Positions 38,928-39,626 of a DNA stretch of 39,626 bases are shown here, piece by piece. Below the pieces are notes generated by a model, which saw only the letters and a list, made by a program, of their open reading frames with translations, had not been told where the DNA came from and did not search any database. The position numbers and the translations under genes were made by a program. Within the stretch, counting starts at the first letter, position 1. Each line of letters begins with the position of its first letter. The stretch comes from CAG-452 sp045531335 (GTDB taxonomy: Bacteria > Bacillota > Clostridia > TANB77 > CAG-508), in NCBI GenBank assembly GCA_045531335.1, contig JAZSDU010000038.1, forward strand, positions 1-39,626, read 5' to 3'.

Positions 38928-39626
38928 ATGAAATATATAATTATTAATTTAAAAAATAAAATTGTTTCTTTGTTTGAGAATATAAAAAATAGAATAATGC
39001 CATTTATAATGAAGAATAAGCTTATTGCTAGTGCTATAGCAGTTGTACTGCTTGTAGTGATATTAGTAGCAATCATTTCATGCAGTACAAAAGGTACAGA
39101 AAATACAATTGGAAACTTAAATAATTTAGGATTTTCAGTAAAAAGTGGAAATTGGATATATTATTTAGGATATAATGAAGGAAATGCTGATGGTATTTAT
39201 AGGGTAAAAGAAAATGGAAATAAAAAAGAAAAAGTATCTGATTCATATGGTTACTATTTAAATGAGTCTGGAAGTTATATATATTATTTGGATAGTCAAG
39301 AGAGTAATTTAGTAAAAATAAAGAAAAATGGAGAAGATAAAGAGGTAATAGTTACAGATGTAGATTATGCAAGAATAACAGTTTCAGACAATTGGATATA
39401 TTACTTTAAAAATTCTAGCTTATATAGAATAAAAACTAATGGAGAAAATAAACAAAAGATTTCAAATAAATCTATAGAAAATTATCAAGTAGTAGGAAAT
39501 TGGATTTATTATTCATATTATAATGATGGAGAATATATAATTTCAAAAATGAAAACAAATGGAGACGATATTAATAAAATAAATTCAAAAGCAGGAAAAG
39601 TATTTTTTATAGATGGAAAAACTATA
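38928..39626 (+). CDS. Membrane-anchored DUF5050-type repeat protein, cut by window edge
   Basis: The frame is open from ATG 38928 to the right edge (233 residues seen). A cytoplasmic N-terminus of about 37 residues is followed by a hydrophobic segment (about 38-58, AVVLLVVILVAIISC) that ends in a cysteine, so it is a signal anchor or an atypical lipobox. The rest is made of units of about 40 residues with GNWIYY...IYRVKENGNKKEKV, SDNWIYYFKN...LYRIKTNGENKQKI and similar. This is the pattern of DUF5050 beta-propeller-like repeats in surface proteins of Clostridia. GAGGAAGGGGA precedes the ATG. Function unknown. Confidence 0.8.
   Translation, partial: MKYIIINLKNKIVSLFENIKNRIMPFIMKNKLIASAIAVVLLVVILVAIISCSTKGTENTIGNLNNLGFSVKSGNWIYYLGYNEGNADGIYRVKENGNKKEKVSDSYGYYLNESGSYIYYLDSQESNLVKIKKNGEDKEVIVTDVDYARITVSDNWIYYFKNSSLYRIKTNGENKQKISNKSIENYQVVGNWIYYSYYNDGEYIISKMKTNGDDINKINSKAGKVFFIDGKTI

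Overview
The window is a stretch of chromosome from a low-GC (about 30% by eye), probably endospore-forming member of the Bacillota, most likely an uncultured gut-type Clostridia lineage. The reasons are the AT-rich codon use (AGA, ATA, TTA), strong AAGGAGG-type ribosome binding sites, sigma-A promoters with 16-18 bp spacers, a SigH gene, an H-type small acid-soluble spore protein, a cell-wall sortase system, and gene clusters in Bacillota order (rimP-nusA-ylxR-infB-rbfA-nrnA-truB, tig-clpP-clpX, rpsB-tsf). I cannot assign a genus. No plasmid, phage module, CRISPR array or complete mobile element is visible.

Layout. 1-3.7 kb: a possible transposase tail, pgsA, a nested palindrome, ligA, a small unknown gene and dtd. 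3.7-7.2 kb: sigH, tRNA-Thr(GGT), an undescribed 50-residue minus-strand microgene with its own promoter, ychF, and a tiny MPNTG wall protein convergent with a sortase. 7.3-8 kb: a pilin-like protein ending in a dockerin-like Ca-binding pair. 8-15.8 kb: the translation/transcription operon rimP, nusA, ylxR, infB, rbfA, nrnA, truB, which lacks ylxQ. 15.9-20.6 kb: a membrane protein, a frameshifted acetyltransferase, a histidine phosphatase, a second acetyltransferase, a Nudix hydrolase, rbgA (5' frameshift), mrnC and a coiled-coil protein. 20.7-24.1 kb: recN behind a LexA-like box, tRNA-Glu(CTC), and a second pilin-like gene with the same 5' cassette. 24.2-34.5 kb: lysS, an M50 protease, tsaD, a metallophosphoesterase, tig, clpP, clpX, rpsB (long structured leader) and tsf. 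34.6-39.6 kb: a compositionally odd lipoprotein/membrane pair, ppdK, an sspH-like gene, and the start of a DUF5050-type surface protein cut by the window edge.

Most genes are core information-processing functions: translation factors, ribosome assembly, tRNA modification and quality control, proteolysis, and DNA repair. Between them lie two kinds of less ordinary material. The first is a dense population of short palindromes starting with GTAG (21 copies plus one variant in 40 kb), often in inverted pairs. This is the architecture of REP/REPIN elements mobilised by RAYT transposases, but no RAYT gene is present here. Their stems differ between copies while staying base-paired. Four copies belong to a separate 52-nt subclass placed just upstream of start codons. 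The second is small surface or accessory genes: the pilin-cassette genes, the sortase pair, the microgene and the lipoprotein pair.

Gene starts were chosen from ribosome binding sites and family alignments from memory. Several reading frames extend upstream only because repeats are open in frame. All family assignments are by eye; no database search was run.
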